A stretch of DNA of 64,000 nt from Gavia stellata (Eukaryota; Chordata; Aves; Gaviiformes; Gaviidae). Shown here in pieces: positions 10,401-22,700 of this stretch; position 1 is the first letter of the stretch; each line of letters begins with the position of its first letter. The notes beneath the pieces were generated by a model. It made no database searches. It was not told the DNA's origin and saw only the letters and a list, made by a program, of their open reading frames with translations. The translations under genes were made by a program, and so were the position numbers. The stretch is taken from the NCBI RefSeq assembly GCF_030936135.1, contig NC_082601.1:43700590-43764589 (forward strand), read 5' to 3'.

Positions 10401-13400
10401 CGAGACGCTTGTGTCACAGCATGTTGGGCTACCTGGTCAAGCTGCTCAGCAGGAAGGAGCCACGCTGGGAGGTCCCTGCCATGGCGTTCCTTGTCGAGGT
10501 GAGCCTGATGGTGAGCGCTGCCTCGCTGCCTCCCACCACTCTGCCCTGTCGTAGCCGCAGCTGCGGGGGGAGCCCAGTCGGTGGAGCTGGGGCAGAGGGT
10601 GTGCTCCGCTTTGTGCCTTTGGCCTTGGCTGCTGGAGTGACATTTGTCCCCACCTGTGTTTCGTGCTCGCCTTGTGCCAGCTCTCGCTCTTCCATCATGG
10701 CTCCTTGAAGGCCGAGGAATCAGAGGCTGCAGAGGCCGGGGCAGCACAGCAGAACGAGCGAGAGACCTGCACCGTGTGCTCCGCAGCGCAGGGCAGGGAG
10801 CCCAGGGGCTCTCCGCAGGCGCTGCTGCCTTTAGCCTTGGCTGCCCGGGACGGTGCCCTGTGGGTGCTGGCTGTACCCAGCCCTGTGCGGTGCTGGGGTC
10901 CTGCTGGCCGGGCACCCCTGTCACTGCTCTGTGTGTTTCAGCTCCTGGCCTGCCCTGACATAAGCGGATGGGGTGACTGCATCCTGCAGCTTTTTCCAAG
11001 GTACCTGCGGAGTGAGTGCAGAGTGATGCGTCGCCTGGGGCTCAGAGGCCTCATCGCACTCTGCAAGAGACGCATGCCGGTGAGCAGGGGGCAGGTGGCT
11101 AAAGCCATGCTGGCAGCGTGGGGCTGGGCAGGGCATGCTGGGGAACACAGTAGCTTGGACTGGGCTGGGCTTGGGGAGCTGTGGTAGCTCTTCCCACCTC
11201 TCCTGCCTCCCTGTTCACCTGTCCGAGTCCTTCCGGGCAGTTCTTTGGCTTCTAGCCCCCGATGCAGCAGTGTAGCCTTGAACCACTGGAGTGGTTTTGT
11301 CAGTGCAGCCTTTCATGGCTTCACAACACGGCGTTGTGTTCCACACAGGCCAAAAGAATGCGGTTCCTGCTGCGAAGTCTCATAAAGCTACTGCAGGATG
11401 CAGATGGGGAGATTATTGGGATGACACTCTCTGTGCTCGGCAAGCTGGTCCGTGGCGTGAACATGCCAGTTGCCAGCACAATTGCTCTGGAGCTGGCTGA
11501 AAGGCTCTGTCCACTCTTTGACAACGTAAGGATTTGTGCCCCCCACCACGGGCGCTGGCTGCTGCCAGGAAACTTTGTGCCTTGTGCATTTCCCGACCCG
11601 TGCCCAGGTGGGCCTGGAGCACATGGTGCTGAGGTCTTGCCCTCTTCCTTTCCACCAGGATGCCTGCTATGTGCGACTGGTCTCCATTCGCCTCTTCCGA
11701 CACGTGATGGAGCGCGTAGCGGAAGAGGGAAAAAAGCCACTGGAGACGCATGTGCACCAGAGCTTACTCCCACTGCTCTGCCACATGCATGATGAGAACC
11801 AGCGTGTGGCAGAGGTGAGGTTTCTGACCTGCTGGTGTTCCCATGGGAGGTGGCTCAGCTGCCTCCTGGCCTGGCGCCTGGTGGACTGCAGCGCTCCAGC
11901 CTCCTCCTGGCCTTGGCTACAGAGCAGCAGCTCTGGTGGGACCTCTGTCCTGCTGCCCCAGCAGCACCAGGTGCCCGAGATGGAGGTTGCCCCACTCCTC
12001 TGCCCAGGCACCGAATCCGCCAACGACGCGTTCCCCAGCCGCGGCATCTTCCCACCAGGGGCCAGGAAAGGCCCTGAGCCTTGCCCAGGTGCAGGGGACG
12101 CAGGTCCTGTGCCCCGGCCAGCGGTGCCATCTCCCAGTCTCTGCTGCTCTGCAGGCCTCTCGGGAAACCCTGCTTCAAGCTACCAAGTTCCTGAAGAACA
12201 GAAAGCTCAGGCAGCTGCTGAAGAGGGAGCAGACATGGGCGGTCGGCAAGTGCCTGGTAAGGATGGCCCCGAAGCCCCAGACCCAGCCGGGACAAGCCCC
12301 CTGCCCTCAATGCCCACTGGCTGGGGCTGGCAGCTCTGCCCTTCCCTGTGCACTGATGCAACCCATCGCCACCAGCCTGCACCCCACACACGCTCCCTTC
12401 CCTTGGGCGTGCTGCCCTGCAACCTCTTCTCCAGGCTCCTCTCCCTCCCCGAGCGCGGTGGTTCCGACGGAGCCCCAGTCCAGCTGGGCGTTGGCAGCAC
12501 GGTGGCACCGCAGCTCCCTGGGGAGCACCCAGGCCTCTGCTCCCTCCAAACCTCGGCACCAGACGGCTGCTGACTGGGCGTCGTGGGTGTTCTGGCAGGG
12601 GAGGCCAGTCCTGGGCACCAGGGACTGCCCGGCCAAGGCAGAGAGTCTGTGCCAACCCCACCCTCTATCCCTTTGTGCTCTCTCCAGCTGAAAGAATACA
12701 GCTGCAGAGGAGACGAGTACCTGCACCAGTCCCTGCTGTACCTGCAAAGCCCACAGGAGACCGTGCGAGAGGCGGCCGTCAGGTTCATTGGTGAGCCACA
12801 ATCCCCTGGGGTCTCTCCCTGCCCCACTGCAGCTTGGCCATAGCCCCGGCTGTTGCACCTGCAGCAGGAATCAGCCAGTGGCTGTGGAGCCCCGACTACC
12901 CAACGCGGGGCCCACGGGGCTCCCTGCCGCCCTCTCCCACCCCTGCCCTTGGGCGTCACGCTTGGGGAAGACCCTGGGCTCAGGGCTGCCAAGGTGAGGA
13001 GGGCGTGTGGCTGGGCTGGCAGGGCCGCTGTGGGGAAGCTGTGCCGCTGGGTCCAGTGACGGGCTGTGTGTTCCTAGGGCTCGCTGGGCAGCACATGAGA
13101 GGGCAGCAGGAAGAACTCCAGATCATCTACGAGGGTGAGTGAGGGCAGCGGGGTGTCAGCAGGGACTGGCAGGGAAGAGGAGGGGGAAAGACCCTGGGCA
13201 CGGAAGTACAATCTGCCTTAGCCGGGGAGGGCTCTGCTCCCTGTACGGACAAGGGGCGGCATGGGCAGAGCAGAGAGAGTTTTCAGGGGCACGTGGGGTA
13301 TTTGTGGCCAGCACCTTCCGGCTGATCCCATTGGCCCCTGCTCCCTCCTGGCCATGGGAAGAGCTGGGTGGGGTGGCCCCGGCAGGAGGGCTTCCTGGGG

Positions 13401-13655
13401 TCCCCGCACACCCGGGCTCTGACCTTGGCTCTGTTCTGCTCTGTTGCAGCCCTTGAAGGCATGACAAACGACATCAGCCCCTCCGTCTCAAACCTGGCAG
13501 CTCAAACCCTGTTGCTGCTACGAGCTGCAGAGAGGACTCGTTCCTCTCGATTCGGGCTGCACGTGCTGCGAGAGCAGCTCCGCAGCGTGTGGAGAAGGCG
13601 GCCTTCTCTCCGGGGCAGTGGCTGGCTGTGCTGCTGGAGCTCTGTGCAGAGCTGA
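7464..13655 (+). CDS. MROH-family gene B (Maestro HEAT-like repeat protein), complete, 15 exons
   Basis: The predicted protein has 679 residues. Coding exons: 7464-7596, 7903-7982, 8096-8239, 8425-8579, 8932-9079, 9346-9533, 9623-9760, 10384-10498, 10942-11079, 11349-11525, 11659-11814, 12155-12256, 12688-12790, 13078-13134, 13450-13655. All junctions are GT-AG and phases match. The N-terminus is short and acidic (six Glu at 17-22). From about residue 72 to the end the protein is helical HEAT-type repeat, with avian-MROH words such as PRWEVPAMAFLVE (exon 8), LLQDADGEIIGMTLSVL (exon 10), MHDENQRVAEASRETL (exons 11-12) and LYLQSPQETVREAAVRFIG (exon 13). There is no signal peptide or membrane segment. 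The second ATG (7,467) has the better start context (A at -3, G at +4), so translation may begin one codon later. Biochemical function is not established; which MROH number applies cannot be settled here. Exons 13-15 lie across the unit boundary. Confidence 0.88.
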
Positions 13656-13794
13656 TGCCAGGAGCTCCGTGTGCAGGGGCCACCTGAGCCTGCGGGGGAG
13701 GCTGGGTGCCTCTTGGCCTCTCCCTGCCCGCGGCACAGCTCTTCTCTAAGAGCACTTTCTGTCACCCCAACACGGCAAGACAAAATCCATGTTT

Positions 13795-13800
13795 AATAAA
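13795..13800 (+). terminator. AATAAA polyadenylation signal of gene B
   Basis: Canonical AATAAA 140 bp after the stop codon of gene B, in the same place as after genes A and C. Confidence 0.75.
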
Positions 13801-14273
13801 GACAGAGACCCAGGAGCATGAAAAGGAGAGAACAGTTAATGGCTTTTTAGGCCTGTGTAACTTCATACTTTCTAAGGTCAGCTGAACCTAACACTGTGTA
13901 CAGATGCAGAAACAAACCTCTGCAGGCAAAAAGGACAAGACAAGAAAAAAACCAAGCAAGGAAGTGATCCGCTTTCTAGGCTGTTCGAGAGCCTTGCTTT
14001 CTGTAGCTTGTCCCACATACTAGATGCTTTCCCAGAGCAGGACTTGGCCATCCTCTGGTGAATGGCTGTCCCTGCAAATCTGGAGCTACTTCTCTTCTGC
14101 CCATCTTTCTCCGACCAGCGGGTTTTGCTTTGGTCTCTAGCGTTCCAAGGGCATTGGGGAGGAGGAGAGAAGGGGTACTTGTGCTCAGCAACAGGTGCCC
14201 AGGCATGCCCCCCTTAATGCTTCCAACAAAGCTCACGGGCAGAGCCCAGAGCTGTGGGGATCCCTGAAAAACT

Positions 14274-15174
14274 TGTCCTTGGCCATGTCCACCAATACTC
14301 TCCCAGCCATGAACCACCTTTTGTTTCCTGCCCGTGTGCTGCTGGCTGGATTATTGAGGGGTCCAAGGTGCCTTTTTGGCTGGCACCTGTGGAGCTCCTT
14401 CAGTGCTGTGCCGCTGCGGGGCAGCTTTGCCGGCCTGGGGGAAGACCCTGAGGGGATGGGGCGGTGGGAGGCCCTGAGGGGATGAACTGGTGAAAGACGC
14501 TGAGGGGCCAGGGCGTTGGTGTGCCTTCAGGTGTGTCAGGGCAGCTGGAGACCCTGCGAGGATGGGGTGCTGGGGAGGCCCTGAGGCAACAGGGTGGCAG
14601 GAGGCCCTGAGGAGACACGGTGGCGGGAAGCCCTGAGGGGATGGGTGGCAGGAGGAGATGAGGGGCAGAGTGGTGGTGGGAGGCCCTGAGGGGATGGGGG
14701 TGGTGGTACGTCTTCAGGTGCGTCAGGGCAGCAAAAGGCCCTGAGGAGCTGTGGTGGCGGGAGGCCATTCGGGGAAGAGGTGGCAGGAGGCCATCGGAAG
14801 ACCCCACGCAGCCACCTCCTTCCTTGGCACCCTGCGTCTGTGGTGCTTCCCCGAGGTGGCTCCCATCCCTGTGGCAGAAGCCCTCGAGGCCAGGCCTCAG
14901 CAGGCTGGTGAGGATGCCCCCCAACATGCCCAGGCTGGCCTGGCTGGGGGAGAAGGAGGAGAAGGGGGCCTCACGGGGGCACATCCTCTGGGTGCTGCCG
15001 ACGAGGGACAGTGGGCAGAGGCAGGGCTGGCGACCAGCCTGGGGCCCCGGGCTTGCCCAGGCCACAGCGCTGTGGCCGAGACCCTGATGACACAGCGCTC
15101 TGGGCCCACAGAGCTGCCATGACCGTGTGGAGGCTGATGCTCTCCTAGCACGGGACTGCAGAGAAGGTGCTGCC
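14274..15174 (+). pseudogene. Relic of an MROH gene 5' end (spacer of unit 2)
   Basis: This has the same structure as the relic of unit 1: upstream block, G-rich minisatellite (about 14,431-14,796), exon-1-like block and exon-5-like block. Here the exon-1-like part reads MPPNMPRLAWLGEKEEKG in one frame, close to the live N-terminus, which also has RLAW followed by an acidic run. The frame then runs into former intron-4 sequence with no exon 2-4. Not translatable into an MROH protein. Confidence 0.75.
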
Positions 15175-18100
15175 TTCTGCATGTCTTTCCTTTGTGGAAA
15201 GAAAACAGTGGAAAACCCGGGCCCTGAAGCATCTGGGACTTTCAGGCGAGACTGACCAGCCGTGCCCGCTTTCCAGCAGCTCACGGCAGTACTGGACATA
15301 CCCACAGCCCGTGGCCTGGCCACAGGTGCCAGCTGCTCCGCTGGCCTGCAAGAGCAAGAGGAAAGGAGAGGAAAAGCTTTTGCCTCCCGGGCACCCGCTC
15401 TGCAGCGCTCACGTCTCATGTGGCAAGGGGTGGATGTGGTATGGCACGCTGCGCTAGCCCATTTCTGTCCCTACGGCCTCTGCTGCACAGGCACTGGAGC
15501 TGCAGGAGCAGCAGAGAATATAGCCAGAAAATAGGCAGGGTGCCAAAATGAAATTGCTCTTGGAGGTGCCAGAGACCCTACTCTCGCCTTTAAACCTGCA
15601 TCCTTTGGGGGACAGGGAACAAGCCCACGTGGGGTAAGAGTCAGGCAGTGATCCAGCCCTCACCTGCTTTGCAGGAGCTCACTCCCAGCTATGCTAGGAC
15701 CTTCCAAGAGGAAACTGCGTTTCAAATGCCATAAATGTTCAAGGAAGAGTTTCTTGTTTCCAGGGAAAATGCTGACATTTTGGTCAAAATCAACATTTAA
15801 AACATGTTTGGTTTTTCAAAGGAAGCTGGTTTGGCTTTCTATCCAGAATTTGCAATTTATTTATGATCTCTTCTAGAGCCAATGTCCTACACGGTATATT
15901 TTGGCAAGCCACAGGGAAGCTCTTCAAGAGTTTTTATCCTTTGTTTCTGCAGAAGTGTTTCTCCCACCACTGGGGTTGGGGTTGGCTGTCAGAGGGGTTG
16001 GTCACTGTGGGAAGCCCGTTTCCCCTGAGTTGTTCCTATCTTCCAGTGGAGGCACGAGGCATGGTGCGTACCCATGGCGTACCCATGCCCATGGCTTAAT
16101 GAAATCTCTCATAGTCTGTGAAATTTGGGCAAGGGTCTAGGAGAGCGGCACAAGAGTTTGAGACTGGTTGGTTGCTTTTTCTCCCCATGAGTTTTTGCCC
16201 TGAGGCAAAGCTCGTTCAGGCCCCAAAGCCACCATCTCCCTTGGTCTGTAGTCGAATCTCCAGGGTTAGAGGCCAGGCATATGGCTTGGCCTGCAAACCT
16301 CACCAAAGGCGCCACCTTTACTGTGAGGGGTTGTTAATTGGTTCGGTAGGACCCACGCCTCTCGGGCCATCTGTTTGGAAGTAGCCGCGTTCTCCCTGAT
16401 ACTGCTCTGGAAGAGCCTTGAACCTTTCAGCAGACTCATGAATGTGCTCCATGGTGCTCCATGAAGCATAGGACCAGTTCATCAAAGACCTCGCATGGCA
16501 AAGTCGGGTGCATACGTCTTTGCTGGATCTTGACGATCACAGCCAGAAGGGGCACCTCTAAGCATCGCCAGTGTGAACACTGTAGCCCGGTGCTGGTTAT
16601 GGGGACACTGGCTATGGGACTTGGGAGAAATAAACTAGATGGATCAACACGTGTGGGCCAGCGCATGGCATTGTAGGTCCAACATAGCAGTTGTGAATTG
16701 CTCCGGTGCCATCCAGTGTAACAAGGACCTGCCCATGCAGGCAGAGGCCGTAGCCAAAATACAGGCAGAGCTGAACTCCGGATGCGGTGGAGGAGAGAAA
16801 GGCAGGGACAAAGCGAGGACAAAGGCTCTTCCTATGCTTCCCAGAGCAACATCAGGGAGAGGAAAAACAGTGAGGGTGAGGGAAAGCCTAGCTAGCCAGA
16901 TAACTCGCTCCAGCCACGTTCCCTTGGCTGAGCTGGACATCGGCACTCCTGCCACAGAGCTCGGGCCCTGACAGTGATGATGAGAGACTCCTCACCAGCA
17001 GTCTTGGGGTTAGCTGCCCCCTGACTCAGGTAGCTTTAGGTGAGGAGGGAGCATTGTGAGCATGAGAGGAGATGTAGACTGATTTTGTTCCCAGGCAACA
17101 GGGAGGAGCTCGTGCGTTTTAGATGTTCAACCCAAGTCGCTTCACTGGACAAGTTGTTTCTGCTTGTCCAAAACTGGGCCCTTTAACAACTTTCCGAGTT
17201 GGGCAGCCAAGAGTAGAGCCAACCAGAGCCATCAGTTGCTTTGGGAAGCTGGCACCGTAGTGCCTTGGAAAATGCTGCACTCACCTGGCTGTGTGCAGGT
17301 CATAGCAAGAACAGGGCTGTGAGTCACACTGGACAGCAAATGCAGTAGAAAATGTTCCCTTGGACTGCTCTTAATGCATGGTCCTATATGCTCACGTGGG
17401 TTGCCTCAGTTACTCTTGCATTGCCCTTATTACTGTTGCTATTAGTTATTGGGAAAAAGGAAGAGCCTGATTAGAGCAGGACAAAGAGGTGAAGGAGAGC
17501 TCCAAGATGCACACAGCCCTTCTTCCCTTTTGTTTAAGGCTGACTTTAGAGAGGACGTGGCCTTTCTCCAGCTCCAGTGTCCTCCTTACAGCCACGGCTG
17601 AGGAGCACCTTAAGAAGTGAACGTGAGAGAAGACAGCACGTCACCCTCTTGGGAAGAGGGGAATGACGCGGGCCATTCATGGCATCTTCCTCTGATTTGA
17701 TGGGAGGCAGAGTGCTCTAAAGACTGGCTCAGGAAGCCAAGTATAGGCAAAATGTCAGCTTCCATCTCCCCCAACCCACCCCCTCCAGCTACAGCTGACG
17801 TACGGCTGCAATTCACCGGCTGCATTGTGCCTGGGAGAAGGATCCGTTCTCAAAACTGTCCAGGACAGCTGGAAATCTGACACCTTTTGCCTTGGGTGTG
17901 CTGAAATCAGTAGGTCTGGTGGAGAACGTGTCCCCGCAGAAGGAGACCTGCCACCCCACCGATTCTTGAGAACCGTGGCACCCATCTCCTGCCCCAAAGA
18001 CCTGTGTCCCTGGGTGACTTGTCTGTAAGTGGGCAGCCAATGTCAAAGTGCACTGATATCTGGGCGCTTGCAGGCAGCTCTTGTGAGGAGGAACTGGAGG

Positions 18101-19218
18101 AACCAGGGGCACTAGTTGGTATCTCTCAGAATACAGAAGCTGTCGTTCCTTCCTGCAAAGAGATTTTTCATGGAAGTGATTATCTGCAGCACAGGAATAT
18201 CATGAGCTGCTGGCTTTCACAAGTCAATTAGACTTGTACAGAGATACTTCCAAGTTTTCTTGTGTACTTTTGCCTTTTTTCTTGCACTGTGGAAAAAATG
18301 AAGCCCAGTCTCTGGCGCTCAACACTCCAGTTGCTGTGTATTCGGCTGCTGCTGCTAGCAGCTGATATCCAAACAAAACTAGGTGCCTGCTGTGCAAGGA
18401 AATGCACAGCCATGAACAGGGAGGTTCCCCGGCGAATAACAAGGGAGACGCTTACTTCGGGGAGTGCAGAGGATGGGGATAAGTCTGGGATGAGAACTTG
18501 TTCTGTGTCTCTGATTATGACACCACCACCCGGAGGGAGCAGCCAAGAGAAGCGCTGGAAGCAGACATGTTCTGCCACTTCCTGCTGCCAGACGGACACT
18601 GGGCAGACTCATTTCCATAGGCCTGGAAGACTTGATCCAGGAGCAATGGGATGGCCATGCATTGGCAGGGAATGGCCTCCAGCAAGACCACAGCAGGAGC
18701 CTGTACAGCAAAGTGTGAGCTTGTCAACGGGGCCATCTTTTCAGCGGATCCCAAATTCGGCACATGCACACACAATCGTGACACTTTCTCGCCCATCTTT
18801 GAATGCTTTGTGAGCTCACGCCATGTTGCTGTCAGAAGCTTTGCCTCTAGAGCACCCCAGCGTGACCCATCTTCTCAAGCAGAGCAAAGCAATATGGTTA
18901 CTTCCCTCCATCACTGAATCTCATCCACATGTATCCCTGCTTTTCTTCAGTGTCTCTTCCTCCTTCCTCTCCTAGAGCACACAAATCCCCCCATTTCTTA
19001 TGTGCCCCGTGGCTCTTGATGTGTGATGCCACAGGCAACGTACGTTGTAGGTATAGCACTGTTGCAGAGCTGGCTTTCTTGTTTGCGGGAAATAAGTCGC
19101 CTGCAGAACATCCCCATTTCTGGGGAATGTTTGTACTGTGCAGGTGCTCAGAAGGGCAAAGTGAGGTTCCTCTTCCCAGCCGTGCCCTGTTCCCCTGTGG
19201 AGCTGAAAATCGTGTCCT
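15175..19218. other. Intergenic spacer of unit 2, no gene recognised
   Basis: Duplicate of the unit 1 spacer (2,894-6,930), almost identical after about 17,200. No exon, RNA gene or transposon recognised. It lacks the roughly 95-bp segment seen at 29,217-29,314 in unit 3. Confidence 0.6.
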
Positions 19219-19578
19219 GGGCCATGTCCACCAATACTCTCCCAGCCATGAACTGCCATTTGTTTCCTGCCCATGCGTTGCTGGCTGGACTGTTGAGGGG
19301 TCCAGGGTGCCTTTTCAGCTGGCACCTGTGGAGCTCCTTCAGTGCTGTGCCGCTGCGGGGCAGCTTTGCTGGGCTGGGGGAAGCCCCAGGGCACGGGCGT
19401 GTGGCAGCGTGTCACAGGGCCCTTTGTGACCTGCCGTGATATGGGCACTGCCGAATGGATGGCACGTGGCCATGTGTCACAGGGCCCTTTGTGACCTGCT
19501 GTGATATGGGCACTGCCGATTGGATGGCACATGGCCGTGTGTCACAGGGCCCTTTGTGACCCACTGTGATATGGGTGC
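19219..19578 (+). promoter_or_regulatory. Putative promoter region of MROH gene C, with 65-bp dyad repeats
   Basis: Same arrangement as upstream of gene B. A shared block at 19,219-19,388 is followed by the 65-bp repeat from 19,409, with the GTCACAGGGCCCTTTGTGAC dyad at 19,411-19,430, 19,476-19,495 and 19,541-19,560. The sequence is identical to the gene B copy as far as I can see, so the two genes should share cis control. The promoter role is inferred from position. Confidence 0.45.
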
Positions 19579-19751
19579 TGGTGGTGGCACGGTCACCCCA
19601 CAGTGCCCGGAGGACGCAACGGGACAGGACGGGACGGAGTGGGGCTGCGAGGAGCCCCTGCGCAGCCACCTCCTTCCCTGCTGACCCACGTCCACGGCGC
19701 TTTTCCAAGGCATCTCCCATCCCTGCGACAGGAGGGCCAGGCCTTAGGGGG

Positions 19752-22700
19752 ATGATGGAGAGATCCCCTAGCATGACCAGGCTGGCCTGGATGGAAGGGG
19801 AGGAGGAGGAGGAGGAGAAAGGCGCTGGGGCTGCACCAGTAATGCAGCCTGATGAGGTGAAGGAGGTCCAGCTGCTGCAGGCGGGTGAGTGGCTGAGCTG
19901 GGCCACAGGGCTAGTGGCTGCAGCCAGCTTGGCCCCATCCCATCGCTCGTGGACATCTCCAGGGAAAGAGGGGACAAGGGGATGGGGCTGTTCCCCACGG
20001 CTGGCTGGGCTCCGGCCATGCTTCATCCACTGGGCACCCCCAGCCCCAACATGCAGCCAGAGAGACGGGGGTCAATGTCCCCACCAGCCCCTGTGCCGAG
20101 GCTGGCCCTGCCTGGGCAGCGCGGGGCTCGGCTGTGTTCTCCAGCCTCTCCCGCAGCCCCTCAGCTCTGCCTGCGCTCGGTCTTTGCCAGATCCAGACTG
20201 GGACCTGCCAGAAGAGGAGCAGGAGCAGGAGCTGGAATACACCCGTGCCCTCTTCCACAGGAGAGCACAGGTACCCGCGGACATCTCCCCTGGGCTGGGC
20301 CTGCCCTCGCTGCTCAGCCCAGCACTGCCGTCACGGCACTCGGTGTCACATCCCCCTCTTGCCTGCCCTTCCTTCTCCTGCAGATGTTTTGGGAAGCCCT
20401 CGAGCCCACTGAGCGTGAAGACACCACCATCACGGCCATTGAGGCCATGGTAGACTCCTACAATGCAGAGGCTTGTGCTGCTCTGCTGGATGTGCTTGTG
20501 GAAAGTGACGCCTACAATTTAGAGCAGGTAAGCAGCCTGTGGCCAGGGCTCGAGCCCCCCCGGGGATCGTGTGCCCCCGAAGCTGCGCCCACTGGCCACC
20601 CAACAGCCTTTTAGGCCAGCACGGTGTGGTGGGAAGGGAAGCACTTCTCGGGGGAAGCTGGGGAAACGGCTCGCTCTGACAGCACTCCAACTCCCAGCCA
20701 TGTCTCCTCCAGGTGCCCAGGATTGTGAGGTGCATCTACCGCTGGCTCACGTCCAACACGGATGGGTCTGCCCAGCACAGGCTGGACAACACCCTTCTGG
20801 AGCTGACCCACGCGCACCCCCATGATGTGGTGGTGACCCTCCTGCACTGGGCCCCATGGTGCGACAGGTACGGAGCGCGCCTGCCTGGAGGGCTCAGGGC
20901 TCACCAGCCTTTAGAGCCCATCAGCCTGGAGAGCCTGTCCCATGTGGGCTGCCAGACAGACGGAGACTTTCAGGACCTTCCGTGCCCTCCGTTTCCCAGC
21001 CCTGGCATGTCAGCCCCACAGACCACTGCCATGCTCCCTCCCGGCCCCTCAAGGCACTGTCGCTTGGCTGCCTGCTGCCCGCACGGCCAGGCTCGCTGGG
21101 CGCTGCCAGCGAGGAGCAGTGGGCAGAGGCAGGGCTGGCAGCCAGCCCAGGCCCCCGCGGTTGCCCAGGCCGCGGCGCTGTGGCTGACACCCCGCTGACA
21201 CAGAGCTCTGGGCCTGCAGATCTGCCGCGACCATGTGGAGGGCGATGGTTTCTGTGAGCAGTACTGCAGAGACGGTGCTGCTGGAGCTGCTCTGCGTGCT
21301 GGAGGACTGGCCACTGCACAGCATGTCCACCTCCGACGGGGACAAAAAGGATGTCTTTGCCCTGGCCGTGAGTTTCTGGAGCAGACCTTTGCTTGCCCCC
21401 AGGGTCGCCGCTCCTGGCGGATCTCCATCCTCCCATGTCACTGCATCTCCCAACCTCATGTGGTGGGCTGGAAACCCGGCTTAGGGGCAGGTTTAAGACC
21501 AGCAAGGCCGGGTGTTCCCCCTGCATCTCCCGTGGCCCAGGGCAGTGCCTGAGCCTCACTGTCCCATGCTCGGTCCCTATCACGGGGACATCTTGGCACT
21601 GAGCACTGTCTTTGGGTGTTTTGGTTCCTGCAGGCAACCAGGGTGCTACGGGAGATCCTCCAGCTGCCCACGTGCCCAGAGGGGTTGATGGTGCATTTCC
21701 CTCGCCTCTTCCTGGCTCTGCTCTGCCAGGTGCACTTCAGTACAGAGCAGATGCCAGAGGAGGTCGATACCTTCTGGAGGGAATGCCAGGAGGAAGACTG
21801 CCTTCCCAGCCAGCCCAACAGGTGCTCCATCGCAGTCCTTCCATCCCTCCCATGGCCCCAGAGCTGGGGCCAGGGCTCCCAGTGTGACCTGGGCTTTGCT
21901 CTGCACACAGGTTTGCAGTGCTGACCGTGAAAGCCCTGCTCTGCCGTCTTGGCTGGAGGCGTGTGGTGTTCGAAGTCGATCGTAAGCGTGGCTGGGACAC
22001 ACTCCTCAATGCGGAGACTCACCACTGCGCAATGGGTCTGCTGGCCAGGTGAGAGCCCCCTTCTCCCCGCTCCCCCCGCCGTTTCTCCCCTGCAGATGGG
22101 GTGCCCCACACAGTCCCCTTGGTTGTGGGTGAGAGGGACTTGTCACCAAGAGATGGCCCAGGAGAATGGAAAAGCCTGCGAGAGGTGGGTGCACGGGAGC
22201 AGCCAGCTCCCAAAGTGCCAGCATCCCCTCCCGTGGGGCCTGGGCTGACGGCACCGAGCCGGGGGTTTGTCTGCAGGCAGCCCCAGCAAAGGCAGCCCAC
22301 CGGGGCAGGGCAGGATGTCCTGAGGGCCAGGGGCAGAGCCTGGGGGACAGGAGTCTCCCATAGGCAGGAAAGGGGTCTCCTCTTCCTCCTTCAAGAGAAG
22401 GCTTTGGGGCAGGAAAGGTGTTTTTCCTGTCTCGTCGCCAGAGGAGCCTGCTGGTGTTGAGCACTGCCTTTCTCCTGGTGAGGGGTGCTGGGGAAAGACC
22501 AGGTCTCTGGGAGCAAATGCTGCCGGCGGCTGGAGCGGAGTGCAAAGGGGGCCTTGGCCTGCCCGACCCCACTATTACTTGTGTGGTAACAGCTGGATGA
22601 GGGGAGCAGTCAGTCTGGGAGAGGTTTGCCCACCCTGCTTTGGGCTGACGGTGCCTTCTTTCCCCTGCCAGAGAGTTGCGCAGTATCTCGAGACGCTTGT

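Larger units (their letters stand above)
1..12279 (+). repeat. Tandem array unit 1 (about 12.3 kb, left end outside window)
   Basis: Position 1 aligns with 12,280 and 24,574, inside intron 12 of the MROH gene. The whole interval recurs in unit 2 with an offset that drifts only from 12,279 to 12,288 through small indels. In gene order the unit holds the last three exons of gene A, a spacer, and exons 1-12 of gene B. Between about 1,700 and 4,850 it differs from the other units mostly by single-base indels in short homopolymers, while 4,900-12,279 is nearly identical. The boundaries are arbitrary in phase, because a tandem array has no natural start. Confidence 0.95.
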
